14,827 nt of DNA from Bacteroidota bacterium (GCA_003696875.1 RFHL01000609.1:1-14827); one strand, 5' to 3'. Positions 1 through 7,789 are shown, numbered from the stretch's first letter. The notes: generated by a model from the sequence alone, not told the origin. Made by a program: numbers and translations.

Positions 1-578
1 AGGCAGGGCATCCGCTGGTCCAAACCTTGCGGGCCTTGCGCCCGCTGGCAGACCAGGCCGCCGACCAGCTCGGGGGGCCTTCCCTTTTCAATCCAGCTCC
101 GGATGCGGCCCGCAACCAGGAAGCTCTGACCCTACTCAATGCCCTGCGCGACGGGCTGCGAGACTTCTCCCGGGATCAGTTGAGTCTGGAGGATACGTTT
201 CGCCTGGAATTTCGGGTACAGGAAAACCAAAACGACACCGGCTGGGTGGAGGGCCTCACCCAAGCCGGCTCTCAGGGGACGGACGTCCTCGTCAAGGCCA
301 TGATCTACCTGACGCTGCTGGATGTGGTCAGGCCCAGCACCAGGAACCGGGCCGACTGGCAGGTCCATGCCTGCATCGACGAGACGGGCATCCTGGATGC
401 GCCTCATATTGCCGAACTCATCCGCCTGGCCAACAGCTTTGGCATCCTCCTTGTGAGCAGTGCCCCCCATATCACACATCCCGCTGCGTATCAATATATT
501 TATCAGCTCGATCGCCCTTCGGCCGACAAGATCCAGATTTTCCGCCTGATGCAGCCGGCAGAAAAAACATCCGAATAA
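1..578 (+). CDS. SMC-like ATPase, C-terminal part (DUF3584-like), 5'-truncated
   Basis: This is the last ~191 codons of a much larger protein; the reading frame is open to the left edge, so the start lies outside the window. The visible part carries a signature-like segment (AGSQGTDVLVKAMIYL, near 265-312) followed by a Walker B-like strand ending in Asp-Glu (HACIDETG, about 367-390) and a D-loop-like LDAPH. It then has the 'LLVSSAPH' strand seen where SMC/MukB/DUF3584 ATPase heads fold back. From family knowledge such proteins are long coiled-coil ATPases acting on DNA or in plasmid/phage defence. The Walker A and coiled coil would be upstream. Assignment to DUF3584 rather than a MukB/JetC-type protein is from memory of the C-terminal pattern and is only moderately sure. 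The TTG at 27 is internal, not a start. Confidence 0.7.
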   Translation, partial: AGHPLVQTLRALRPLADQAADQLGGPSLFNPAPDAARNQEALTLLNALRDGLRDFSRDQLSLEDTFRLEFRVQENQNDTGWVEGLTQAGSQGTDVLVKAMIYLTLLDVVRPSTRNRADWQVHACIDETGILDAPHIAELIRLANSFGILLVSSAPHITHPAAYQYIYQLDRPSADKIQIFRLMQPAEKTSE

Positions 579-773
579 ATGGAAGTCCATGAGGCCTGCA
601 CGACAACATATAACTTCACGGTCATTCATTGGTTGGATTATCCCTCCTATTTGCCTTGCATAGTGGCCGTTCCAGGGAAAAAATCGTATCTTAAAGGCAC
701 GACTCCACTTTGTATGTTCCTGTAATCTGTTGAGAGAAAGGAAATCCCGAGGCTTGGGAGTCCACTGATCCCC

Positions 774-797
774 GGCCGGTGATTTCGGCCTTAGGCC
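774..797. other. inverted repeats just before the ankyrin gene
   Basis: Two small palindromes are adjacent. GGCCG (774-778) pairs with CGGCC (786-790) around a 7-base loop, and GGCC-TTA-GGCC spans 787-797. They are mutually exclusive structures because they share 787-790. The alternative GTG start (779) sits in the first loop, which argues for use of the ATG at 815 unless the structure is regulatory. No function is demonstrated. The rest of 579-814 shows no convincing promoter, RNA gene or terminator. Confidence 0.4.
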
Positions 798-814
798 TTC
801 TGTCTTACGTCGTC

Positions 815-2206
815 ATGCTCAAGCGCCTGCGCAAGTACATAGACCAAACCAAAGTCCTCCGCGAAGTAGGTTCCTACGATGCGCTGGGGCTGGTATACGC
901 GGTGGAGTCCGGAAATCGGGAGTGCCTCAACATCCTGATTGGGGCCGGCATGGATGTCAATGCCACCAACGAGCGCGGCACCCCGGCCCTGAGCCGGGCC
1001 GTGGAAAAGGAAAACCTCCCGGTCATCCGCATCCTGATGGAAGCAGGTGCCAACGTCAATGCCACCGACCCCCGGGGGCGTACGCCCCTGATGAAGGCCA
1101 TTGAGAGCGGCAATAACCATGTCTTTGACTTTATCCTAGACCAGGAACCTGAGCTGGAATCCAGTGATGACCTGGGAGAAACGGCCCTCTTCAAAGCCGT
1201 GCGCGAGGGCAACACCACCATGGCCCGCAAGCTCATTCAGGCGGGTAGCGAAGTGGAACTGCGCAACCGGGAAGGACTTACCCCTCTGCTGCTGGCCGTA
1301 AGCCATCAGCGGGTAGGCATTGTCAAGGCCCTCCTGCAGGCCGGTGCCGACCCCAACGCCACCGATGCGCAAGGGCGCACCGCCCTGGACCGCAACGGTG
1401 GCCTGAGCCCCAGACTCATCCGTATGCTGAGGCGCGCCGGGATCGAGCGCCGCCGCGAAGGCGAATCCTCGACGTATACAGACTTCTCCGCTACCCTGAG
1501 CGGTGCCCCTACGCCGGCCCAGGTTTTATCCAAGCTCATCGGGGGTTTCATCCACAGCATGGCCCAAACCCTGAATATGCAAGATGTGGTCGAAGAGGTG
1601 GAATTCAAAGGCCGCGAAATCCTTTCCCAGCTGGATTTACCCAAGAGCACATTCTCTTTCAATGGCAAGAATGGCTCCGCTCACAATGGGCATCCCCCCC
1701 AGCAACAAGAAGAGTGGGTCCTCCAAATGCTTGCCTATATGCGGGAAATTGGCCAGCTGCTACAGCAGCTGGCGCAGGATGGGTATGGGGCCTATATGGC
1801 TCCGCCGGAAGCGATACAATCCGACCTTCTAAAACTCCTGGACCAATACACCAACTACCTGCGGCAACAGCCGCCCAGGCCAAAACCTGAGCCCACGCGC
1901 GAACAAGAGCCTGACCCTGTCCGGCAAGAGCAGCTCAATCAAGCCCTGCAACAGGCCGCCCGAATCGGATCGACCGACCTGATCCGGACCCTTCTGGATC
2001 TGGGCGCCGATGTGCATGCCACCGACGCACACGGACAAAGCCCGTTGCACCTGGCCGTAGGTCACCCTTTGGCCGTAAGCCTGCTCCTAAAGGCTGGCGC
2101 TGATCCTGATCAGGCCGATATCGAAGGCCATACACCTGCTGATCTGGCCCGCCAGGAAAATCAGCCTGAATCCCTGGCCCAGCTTGATCCTCATGCTGCG
2201 GTATAA
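815..2206 (+). CDS. ankyrin-repeat protein with split repeat blocks
   Basis: A 463-residue protein, probably a cytoplasmic protein-protein interaction scaffold; its partner is unknown. About five ankyrin repeats occupy residues ~22-210, recognisable by the recurrent AGA(N/D)VNATD, GRTPL and GNxxxxxxLL elements. A non-ankyrin spacer (~215-370) is rich in Gln, Pro and amphipathic helices (for example QLLQQLAQDG near 314-323 and PPRPKPEPTREQ near 353-364). Two further ankyrin repeats follow (~372-445; GADVHATDAHGQSPLHLAV). I chose the ATG at 815. A GTG at 779 would add 12 hydrophobic residues (ISALGLLSYVV) but lies in a potential hairpin, and no other start codon exists back to the stop at 731. 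There is no signal peptide from the ATG start. The 3' end overlaps the next gene by 14 bases, suggesting translational coupling. Confidence 0.85.
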   Translation: MLKRLRKYIDQTKVLREVGSYDALGLVYAVESGNRECLNILIGAGMDVNATNERGTPALSRAVEKENLPVIRILMEAGANVNATDPRGRTPLMKAIESGNNHVFDFILDQEPELESSDDLGETALFKAVREGNTTMARKLIQAGSEVELRNREGLTPLLLAVSHQRVGIVKALLQAGADPNATDAQGRTALDRNGGLSPRLIRMLRRAGIERRREGESSTYTDFSATLSGAPTPAQVLSKLIGGFIHSMAQTLNMQDVVEEVEFKGREILSQLDLPKSTFSFNGKNGSAHNGHPPQQQEEWVLQMLAYMREIGQLLQQLAQDGYGAYMAPPEAIQSDLLKLLDQYTNYLRQQPPRPKPEPTREQEPDPVRQEQLNQALQQAARIGSTDLIRTLLDLGADVHATDAHGQSPLHLAVGHPLAVSLLLKAGADPDQADIEGHTPADLARQENQPESLAQLDPHAAV

Positions 2207-2714
2207 CATTCTCTTCCTGCTGGTCATCACGCTGGTCTGGCTCCCCCCCAGTCAAGCCCAATCCGCCTTCCCCGATGGCTGGGCCGGCATCTGGCGTGGC
2301 ACACTCTACATTGCCCCTGGTCCGCAGGTCACCGACAGCCTGCCCATGTCCCTGACCATTGCGCCTACAGAGGTAGATTCGGCCTGGCAATGGACCCTGC
2401 AATATGGTGCCGACGACACCCGCCCCTACGTGCTCCGGGCCGTGGATAGAAAGAAAGGCCATTATCAGATCGACGAACGCAACAGCATTGTCCTGGATGG
2501 ATTCCTGTTCGGGAGCGCATTCTCCAGCCGCTTTCGGGTCAACCATACCCTCATTCTGATTAGCTACAAACTCCGCGGTGAGACCTTGGAGATGGAGATC
2601 ATTTCAGGTCCGGATAATGAGCTGACCCTTACCGGCGAGGAAGTGGAAGAAGTCGAACACATCGACTCCTGGCCCCTACGGGTACGGCAGGTTGCCCGAT
2701 TGACTCGGGAATAG
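2193..2714 (+). CDS. secreted protein of unknown function
   Basis: I do not recognise this 173-residue protein. It begins with a clear Sec signal peptide: MLRY, then a hydrophobic core (ILFLLVITLVWL) and a likely cleavage after PSQA (~residue 22). The mature part opens with FPDGWAGIWRGTLYI and alternates short strands (LPMSLTIAP, WQWTLQYG, HYQIDER, TLILISYKL, LEMEIIS), which suggests a small beta-barrel, lipocalin-like or similar, in the periplasm or outside the cell. The ATG at 2193 is preferred over the TTG at 2184 because it gives the better signal peptide. The gene overlaps the ankyrin gene by 14 bases, so the two are probably translated from one message, although one product is cytoplasmic and the other exported. 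Its stop is three bases from the end of the convergent porin gene. Confidence 0.8.
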   Translation: MLRYNILFLLVITLVWLPPSQAQSAFPDGWAGIWRGTLYIAPGPQVTDSLPMSLTIAPTEVDSAWQWTLQYGADDTRPYVLRAVDRKKGHYQIDERNSIVLDGFLFGSAFSSRFRVNHTLILISYKLRGETLEMEIISGPDNELTLTGEEVEEVEHIDSWPLRVRQVARLTRE

Positions 2715-2717
2715 CTC

Positions 2718-4910
2718 CTACTGAAAAAAGCTCCAGTTAACGCCCAGCGTAAAGGCCCGTTCCAGCATGGGGTAGGCGGGGGTGGTATAATAGCCCGCAT
2801 ACGGAAAGCCCTCGTTGACGTGGGTCATCCGAAAAAAGAGATACACCCCACGCAGCCGCAGCGCGGCGAAGGCATCGGCGCGGGCATAGGCGAGTACCTG
2901 ATAGGATGAGGGAAAAAACTCCCCGGAGACGGGGTCTACCGTCTGCCCGGCATAGGGGGTGTGGTACCAGGCCTCGATCCCGAGGCGGAAGTACTCCGCG
3001 AAGGACACGTCACGATGGTCGTAGTAGATCATGCTACGGCCCGACAGGGCCGGGATGCGGCGCAGATACTCGGCCGAGGCGGCATCAACCGACGAGCCGG
3101 TCGAGGTCTGCCAGGTGGTCTCGGTCTCAAGGAAAAAGTGACGCAGAAGCCGCAGGCGAAAGGACACGGTCGCTCCGACCCACTGCTGGGCTTCGCCCTG
3201 CGGCATCTGCAGCGGCTGTAGCTCCTGGTCGTAATAAATCATGCGTCCAATTCGGGTCAGAAAACCCTCAACCCGAAGATACATGGGCAGCAGGGTATCG
3301 CCCCGGCGTAGCTTGACCGGCCCTTGCAGGTCTATACCTGCCCACAGCCGGTTGAGCTGCTCGTTTTCCAGATTAGGATTGGGAAGAAAGACGTTGCCAG
3401 AGTCGCCGGAGAAAAAGGTCTGGAACAACGAAGGGTTTTCGTCACGCAGGTCGTAACCTGCGCGCAGGACCAGAGGGTCCCGATCTCGCGTAAGGTCTAG
3501 CGTATCCGTAGCCGCCATGCGATAAGTAGGTCGCTGGGGAAGGGGGCGCATCTCTCCTTCGATCCGCAATCCTCGTTCGGCTCCCAGGCGGTCGGCGAGC
3601 TGCTGGCGCAGCCGGGCTCGCACCACAAATCGCCCGATCGAGAGCTCACCCTGCGCATATTGGCTGGTTGTGTTTTGGGCGACGACCAAAGTGTCCTTAG
3701 TGAGACCGGTGCGGGCATAGCTGAGGCCTCCATTGACATTGAGCCGAAACAGACGGCCCGCCACCAGGGTATAGCTGGCCTCGCCTCCGATCCGGAGGCG
3801 GGAAAAGTCATAGCCCTCCTGTATGCTGGTAAGGCTGTCGTCAAGGGTGGGGTAGACGGGGATTAAGTTCGCCCTTAATGAAGTTGGGCTCAACCCCTGA
3901 TCGGTATAGCGAAAGGCCCCTCCCTCCAGCAGCGTATGCTGCCGAAAGGTAAGCTTGCTGTAAGCCTTGGCGGTGTCATTACCCTGGATCAGATGGTAGT
4001 ACTGATCGGCATAGGCGGCGCGCTGGGTGCGCCGCTGCAAGACCCCCGACAGGATGGGGGCAGATCCCCCCTTGAAAAAACTCCGGGTGTAAGGCTCAAA
4101 GAGCTCCTGAATCAGGCCATCCTCTATCACATACTGATCGGCTGAGGAGCGAGGCGAACCGCCGTTCAGCTCATTGCTGAGCTGATTCCAGGTCACATTG
4201 GCAAAGAGATGATAGCGATCGTTGCGGCTGCGATAGTTCCCGCTCAGAAAGATGTTGTAGTGATCTGTGGTGTTGCTGCGATAGACGCCCACGGCCTGCC
4301 GTCGCTTGATATATGCAGCCATGTTCCACCAGGGCGTGATGTTTTGGGAAAGGGTGACTCCTGTCACCTGCAGCTGATCGGGGCCCTGGGCGTAGGCCAC
4401 ATTGACGTAGGGGGTACGTGTATCGAAGTAAGCTACCTGATGCTCCGGGCTCAGCGTATAGCGATCATAGCGATCCATGATGGGATCTCGCCAGAGGGGC
4501 AGGTCCAGGCGCCGCTCCTCCAGTCCATAGCGGAGGATCTGGTATGGTTTGCCGATTTGTCCCAGATGCTGCAAGAAGCCTGGCAGAGCCTCTACCTCAT
4601 CCCAATAGTGCAAACGCTCATAATCGGCCTGCTGCCGGATCCGAAAGTCCCGATGGACAAACATCTGCTGGCGGTCCAGGTATCGGGTATCGGGCTTAAT
4701 CTCAGGTTTGATGCGAGAAGAGTCTCCTGTCACACTATCGGGAATACCCGCCCCGGGGGCGGCAAAACCATTGATGGAGGCGGGCACACCGGTGGCTCCC
4801 TCTTCCTGAAAAGAGAGATTTTGACTCGGAATAATCTGGGCAAATACGCTTCCCCACCCCAACCAAACGGCGCAGACAAACCATAGCCCACGTCTTACCC
4901 ATTGGTGCAT
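2718..4910 (-). CDS. putative outer-membrane porin (Porin_10-like)
   Basis: A 730-residue outer-membrane beta-barrel protein resembling the Bacteroidota 'putative porin' family (Pfam Porin_10). The ATG at 4910 gives a signal peptide (HQWVRR, then hydrophobic GLWFVCAVWLGWGSVFA) with probable cleavage after Ala24. A longer in-frame start at 5027 would overlap the PNP gene and bury the signal, so I reject it. The N-terminal domain has the family's pattern around TPYVNVAYAQGPDQLQVTGV and SQNITPWWNMAAYI. The remainder is alternating, aromatic-rich strands (for example YHLFANVTWNQLSNELNGG), ending in GYYTTPAYPMLERAFTLGVNWSFFQ-type terminal strands with aromatic residues next to the C-terminus. It is the last gene of the minus-strand cluster, 67 bases after PNP. 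A one-mismatch TAnnTTTG box (4935-4928) lies in that gap, so it may also have its own promoter. The substrate is unknown. Confidence 0.85.
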   Translation of the reverse strand: MHQWVRRGLWFVCAVWLGWGSVFAQIIPSQNLSFQEEGATGVPASINGFAAPGAGIPDSVTGDSSRIKPEIKPDTRYLDRQQMFVHRDFRIRQQADYERLHYWDEVEALPGFLQHLGQIGKPYQILRYGLEERRLDLPLWRDPIMDRYDRYTLSPEHQVAYFDTRTPYVNVAYAQGPDQLQVTGVTLSQNITPWWNMAAYIKRRQAVGVYRSNTTDHYNIFLSGNYRSRNDRYHLFANVTWNQLSNELNGGSPRSSADQYVIEDGLIQELFEPYTRSFFKGGSAPILSGVLQRRTQRAAYADQYYHLIQGNDTAKAYSKLTFRQHTLLEGGAFRYTDQGLSPTSLRANLIPVYPTLDDSLTSIQEGYDFSRLRIGGEASYTLVAGRLFRLNVNGGLSYARTGLTKDTLVVAQNTTSQYAQGELSIGRFVVRARLRQQLADRLGAERGLRIEGEMRPLPQRPTYRMAATDTLDLTRDRDPLVLRAGYDLRDENPSLFQTFFSGDSGNVFLPNPNLENEQLNRLWAGIDLQGPVKLRRGDTLLPMYLRVEGFLTRIGRMIYYDQELQPLQMPQGEAQQWVGATVSFRLRLLRHFFLETETTWQTSTGSSVDAASAEYLRRIPALSGRSMIYYDHRDVSFAEYFRLGIEAWYHTPYAGQTVDPVSGEFFPSSYQVLAYARADAFAALRLRGVYLFFRMTHVNEGFPYAGYYTTPAYPMLERAFTLGVNWSFFQ

Positions 4911-4977
4911 GGCAGTGTTGCTTTTTCCCAAAGTATCTCGCAAAGCCGACCGGGTTGGTTGAGAGGCAAATTCCTGG

Positions 4978-5817
4978 CTAGCTCGCCTTCGGTTCCGGAG
5001 CGGAAAGCTCCGGAACCAGCGCCGCAAAGATCGCGGTCATCTGGGGCTCGGCAGCATTGGCGACCCCAATTACATGATCAAGGGTGATGGGTTGCAGGTT
5101 GTCCAGCTCATAGCATTCGTCGGTGACCACCGAAACGGCACATACCCGCAGGTCCATATGCCGGGCCACCAGTACCTCGGGCACGGTAGACATGCCCACC
5201 ACATCGCCCCCCAACTGCCGCAGCATGCGGTATTCGGCTCGGGTCTCCAGATTGGGACCGGTGACCCCCACGTAGATGCCCTTGTGCATGCGCACACCCT
5301 GCTCAGCGGCGAGGCTTAGGACCCGATCTATGAGCTGCGGATCGTATGGCCGGCTCATATCTGGAAAGCGGGGGCCAAAGTTGGGGTTGTTCGGGCCAAT
5401 GAGCGGGTTGGCATGCTGTAGGTTGATGTGGTCATCGAGCACCATCATGTCGCCATTGCGGTAGGCGGGATTAAGGCCGCCGGCAGCATTGGAGATCAGG
5501 AGCGTATGGATGCCCAACATGGCCATGATGCGAATCGGGAAGGTAAGCTCCTGCATGGAGTAGCCCTCGTAGAAGTGAAGACGCCCCTGCATGGCCACGA
5601 CCCGCCGCCCCCCCAGTCGCCCAAAGATCAGCCGCCCAAAGTGGCTGTCGACGGTCGAGATCGGGAAGTGAGGAATGAAGTTGTAGGGAATAACTTTCTC
5701 CTGCTCAATCTGATCTACCAGCGCGCCGAGGCCGGTACCTAGTACGATGCCGATCTCCGGCTCATCTGCATACTGCTTCCGGATGTATTCAAAGGCATCC
5801 GCATACGCTTTTTCCAT
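4978..5817 (-). CDS. purine nucleoside phosphorylase, trimeric (PNP-I) type
   Basis: Cytoplasmic enzyme of purine salvage that splits purine nucleosides with phosphate into free base and (deoxy)ribose-1-phosphate. The 279-residue length is normal for the trimeric class. Visible family motifs: GTGLG phosphate loop (27-31), SHFGRL (58-63), GRLHFYEGY (78-86; His81 and Glu84 match human His86 and Glu89), SNAAGGLNP (109-117), and GPNLETRAEYRML (187-199; Glu191 matches human Glu201), then GMSTVPEV (208-215; Met209 matches Met219). At the position of human Asn243, which reads the 6-oxo group and N7, this protein has Asp233 (VVTDEC). Asp is typical of adenosine-accepting relatives such as MTAP, so specificity may not be limited to inosine and guanosine. 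The gene lies 18 bases after the M42 peptidase stop, consistent with an operon. The ATG at 5817 is the only well-placed start. Confidence 0.93.
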   Translation of the reverse strand: MEKAYADAFEYIRKQYADEPEIGIVLGTGLGALVDQIEQEKVIPYNFIPHFPISTVDSHFGRLIFGRLGGRRVVAMQGRLHFYEGYSMQELTFPIRIMAMLGIHTLLISNAAGGLNPAYRNGDMMVLDDHINLQHANPLIGPNNPNFGPRFPDMSRPYDPQLIDRVLSLAAEQGVRMHKGIYVGVTGPNLETRAEYRMLRQLGGDVVGMSTVPEVLVARHMDLRVCAVSVVTDECYELDNLQPITLDHVIGVANAAEPQMTAIFAALVPELSAPEPKAS

Positions 5818-5835
5818 GTGCTGTATTGGTCCGTT

Positions 5836-6876
5836 TTACCATTGAAAATCAAACGTGTCCAGCTCCTCCACACAATGGGCGAGCAGCTGCACCGAGGCAT
5901 CGATGTCCCCCTGATGGCACATCTCTACTACGGAGTGAATGTGGCGGGTAGGGATGGAGACACAGCCTACGATGGCCCCGTCGCCGCTCCGCTGGATCGC
6001 GCCGGTATCAGTCCCCCCACCGGTGAGAATCTCCGGTTGCCAGGTGATGCCATGGCGCCCGGCCACTTCCTTCATATAGCGCACCATGCGCGGATCCGAC
6101 ACGACCGAGGAGTCCATGAACTTGATGGCCGTACCGGCCCCAAGGCGGGTCACCTTCTCGTGTTCCTGGGCCGAGGGGAGGTCATTGGCGATGGTGGTAT
6201 CCAACCCGAACCCAAAGGTGGGGTTGATCTTGCGGGCCGCCGTGGTGGCGCCTCGCAGGCCTACTTCCTCCTGAACCGTGAAGACGGCATAGAAATCGTA
6301 GGCAGGTTGCTGCATACGGCGCAGCGCCTCTACCAGGATATAGACCGAGACCCGGTTGTCCAGCGACTTGGTACACACGCAGTCACCCACCATTACCAGG
6401 TCGCGCTCCCGGGTGGCCTGATCGCCCACCGCGATATGCTTGCGCACCTCCTCGCCCGGCATCCCAAAGTCGATGAAATAGTCACTGAGCTTGGGCGCCT
6501 TGTTGCGCTCCTCGGGGGTCATGATATGGATGGGCTTGGAGCCCATCACGCCGAGGAGGGGCTGCCGGCCATGCACAATTACCCGCTGGGCGGTGAGGGT
6601 CTTGGGGTCAAAGCCTCCCAGAGTATGAAAGCGGGCAAAGCCATCGTCATCAATATGAGTGATGACAAATCCGAGCTCATCCATATGGGCGGCGGCCATG
6701 ACCTTCAAGTCGCGCTTGCCTTTTTTATAGGCAATGACATTGCCCATATTGTCAACCTCCACCTGATCGGCGAGGGCATTGACTTCGCGAAGCACTACTT
6801 CGCGGATCGGTTGCTCGCCGCCGGGAGGGCCCGGCGTGAGGCATAAGGTACGCAGTAGGTCCAGATTCAGTGCCAT
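5836..6876 (-). CDS. M42-family metallo-aminopeptidase
   Basis: A 346-residue cytoplasmic metallopeptidase of the M42 (TET aminopeptidase/glutamyl aminopeptidase/endoglucanase-M) family, which trims short peptides, usually as a dodecamer. Metal-binding and catalytic residues are all present by motif: His64 and Asp66 in AHMDELGF, bridging Asp173 in SLDNR, Glu203 (general base) and Glu204 in VQEEVGLRGA, Asp226 in GLDTTIAND, GGGTDTGAIQ (286-295) and His314 in TRHIHS. I chose the ATG at 6876 (MALNLDLLRTLC), which starts directly on the conserved LCLTPGPPGGE segment; an upstream in-frame start at 6918 would add 14 residues without family support. First gene of the minus-strand cluster with PNP and porin; its promoter must lie in 6877-7043, where I see no perfect box on this strand. 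Exact substrate preference cannot be read from sequence. Confidence 0.93.
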   Translation of the reverse strand: MALNLDLLRTLCLTPGPPGGEQPIREVVLREVNALADQVEVDNMGNVIAYKKGKRDLKVMAAAHMDELGFVITHIDDDGFARFHTLGGFDPKTLTAQRVIVHGRQPLLGVMGSKPIHIMTPEERNKAPKLSDYFIDFGMPGEEVRKHIAVGDQATRERDLVMVGDCVCTKSLDNRVSVYILVEALRRMQQPAYDFYAVFTVQEEVGLRGATTAARKINPTFGFGLDTTIANDLPSAQEHEKVTRLGAGTAIKFMDSSVVSDPRMVRYMKEVAGRHGITWQPEILTGGGTDTGAIQRSGDGAIVGCVSIPTRHIHSVVEMCHQGDIDASVQLLAHCVEELDTFDFQW

Positions 6877-7009
6877 GGCAATGGAAAATTGGGTGTGGAA
6901 GGCAGGGCCAGTGGACAAAACTGCACCTGTGCGGCAGCTAGCAGCCCGATGCCCTGGAATTTAAGCTTTCGAAGATAACAGGAATCAGCACCAAAAGAAA
7001 AACCAGCAG

Positions 7010-7038
7010 TTTCGATCCGGAAAATATGCTTACTTTTG
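7010..7038 (+). promoter_or_regulatory. Bacteroidota-type promoter of the OmpA lipoprotein gene
   Basis: TACTTTTG at 7031-7038 matches the Bacteroidota -7 consensus TAnnTTTG at all six fixed bases. A weak -33-like TTTCG lies at 7010-7014, about 17 bases upstream. The box ends five bases before the ATG at 7044, so the transcript would begin at or next to the start codon. It also decides the start: an ATG at 7026 would place the promoter inside the coding region. Confidence 0.65.
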
Positions 7039-7043
7039 CCCAG

Positions 7044-7745
7044 ATGAATAGGTCGCTCTATTTCCTGCTAATGAGCCTATTGCCCTGGCTTTCCTGCGCC
7101 TCGAAGGAGGAGCTTGAAGCCATGGAATCGCAGCGGGACTCTCTGCTGATCGAGCTGCAGATGGAGCAACGACTGAGCGATCAGCGCCAGGCCTACATCG
7201 ACCGCTTCTACAACGACCGGGTCTCTCCCCTGCTGCAACGCCGCGCCCAAGCGCGCATCGCTACCCAGGGACGGGTATCCACCGTCGGCCAGCCCCTCAC
7301 CATCGAGCCGGGCACCTTGCCCGGACAGAGTGGCAGCAGCCACAGCCTGAGGGTGCAACACTTATACACCGACTCGCTGCACGAGTACCTGCTCCCGCAG
7401 GTGGTCTTATTTGCAGCGGGCTCAGACCAGCTATCCGAAGGGGCTCAGGACAGCCTGCTCCGGTTGGCCCAGTTTCTGGGACACACTCAATCCTATACAT
7501 TTATCATTGAGGGACATACTGATAATGAGGAAAGCGCTGCTCTGGATGGGGATAGCTGGACCCTTAGCCAAAACCGGGCCCTACAGGTCGCTCGCTTTCT
7601 GATAGGGGCGGGGATCAGTCCGGCGGTAATCCAGATCAGCGCCCGGGGAAAATACGCACCCCGTGCGTCCAATGCATCAGCCGCCGATAAGGCCCTCAAC
7701 CGGCGGGTAGACCTTTACCTGAGCCCTCTTTCCAGATATCCCTGA
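7044..7745 (+). CDS. OmpA-family lipoprotein
   Basis: A 233-residue envelope protein predicted to be lipid-anchored and to bind peptidoglycan. The N-terminus (MNRSLYFLLMSLLPWLSC) is a lipoprotein signal with Cys18 as the modified residue; Trp at -3 is a relaxed lipobox. Residues ~20-75 are charged and helical, with a probable coiled coil (EELEAMESQRDSLLIELQ), followed by a Gly/Ser/Pro-rich linker to ~100. The C-terminal OmpA domain (~118-228) has VLFAAGSDQLSEGA, the peptidoglycan-binding EGHTDN (156-161), SQNRALQVARFL, and NRRVDLYL (219-226), with Asp160 and the NRR arginines in the usual places. The ATG at 7044 is preferred over 7026 because of the promoter box between them. It lies upstream of the exporter gene but separated by a second promoter box. 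It may tether the outer membrane to the wall. Confidence 0.88.
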   Translation: MNRSLYFLLMSLLPWLSCASKEELEAMESQRDSLLIELQMEQRLSDQRQAYIDRFYNDRVSPLLQRRAQARIATQGRVSTVGQPLTIEPGTLPGQSGSSHSLRVQHLYTDSLHEYLLPQVVLFAAGSDQLSEGAQDSLLRLAQFLGHTQSYTFIIEGHTDNEESAALDGDSWTLSQNRALQVARFLIGAGISPAVIQISARGKYAPRASNASAADKALNRRVDLYLSPLSRYP

Positions 7746-7781
7746 TCGGACGATTTTCCTGTCCAGCTGTCGAAATTTTAC

Positions 7782-7789
7782 TACATTTG
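7782..7789 (+). promoter_or_regulatory. -7 promoter box ahead of the exporter gene
   Basis: TACATTTG matches the Bacteroidota TAnnTTTG consensus exactly and ends six bases before the ATG at 7796. No clear TTG is seen at the -33 distance. Transcription from this box would start at, or a few bases before, the start codon. The TTG inside the box (7787) is in frame with the gene but is better read as promoter than as a start. Confidence 0.55.

Noticed and set aside
579..590. ATGGA-AG-TCCAT after the ATPase stop as a terminator
   Set aside because: Five-base arms with a two-base loop cannot form a stable hairpin and there is no following T tract.
1935..2546. A 203-codon minus-strand frame across the ankyrin/secreted protein junction
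   Set aside because: It covers parts of two supported genes in antisense and has a low-complexity, shadow-like composition.
4209..4886. A 225-codon open frame opposite the porin gene
   Set aside because: Antisense to a well-supported outer-membrane protein; no domain or start-site support.
5818..6846. A 342-codon open frame on the + strand opposite the M42 peptidase
   Set aside because: It lies entirely antisense to a gene with complete catalytic motifs; its product shows no recognisable domain and its length is explained by high GC and codon bias of the opposite strand.
7748..7764. GGAC/GTCC hairpin after the OmpA lipoprotein gene
   Set aside because: Only four pairs and no T tract directly after it.
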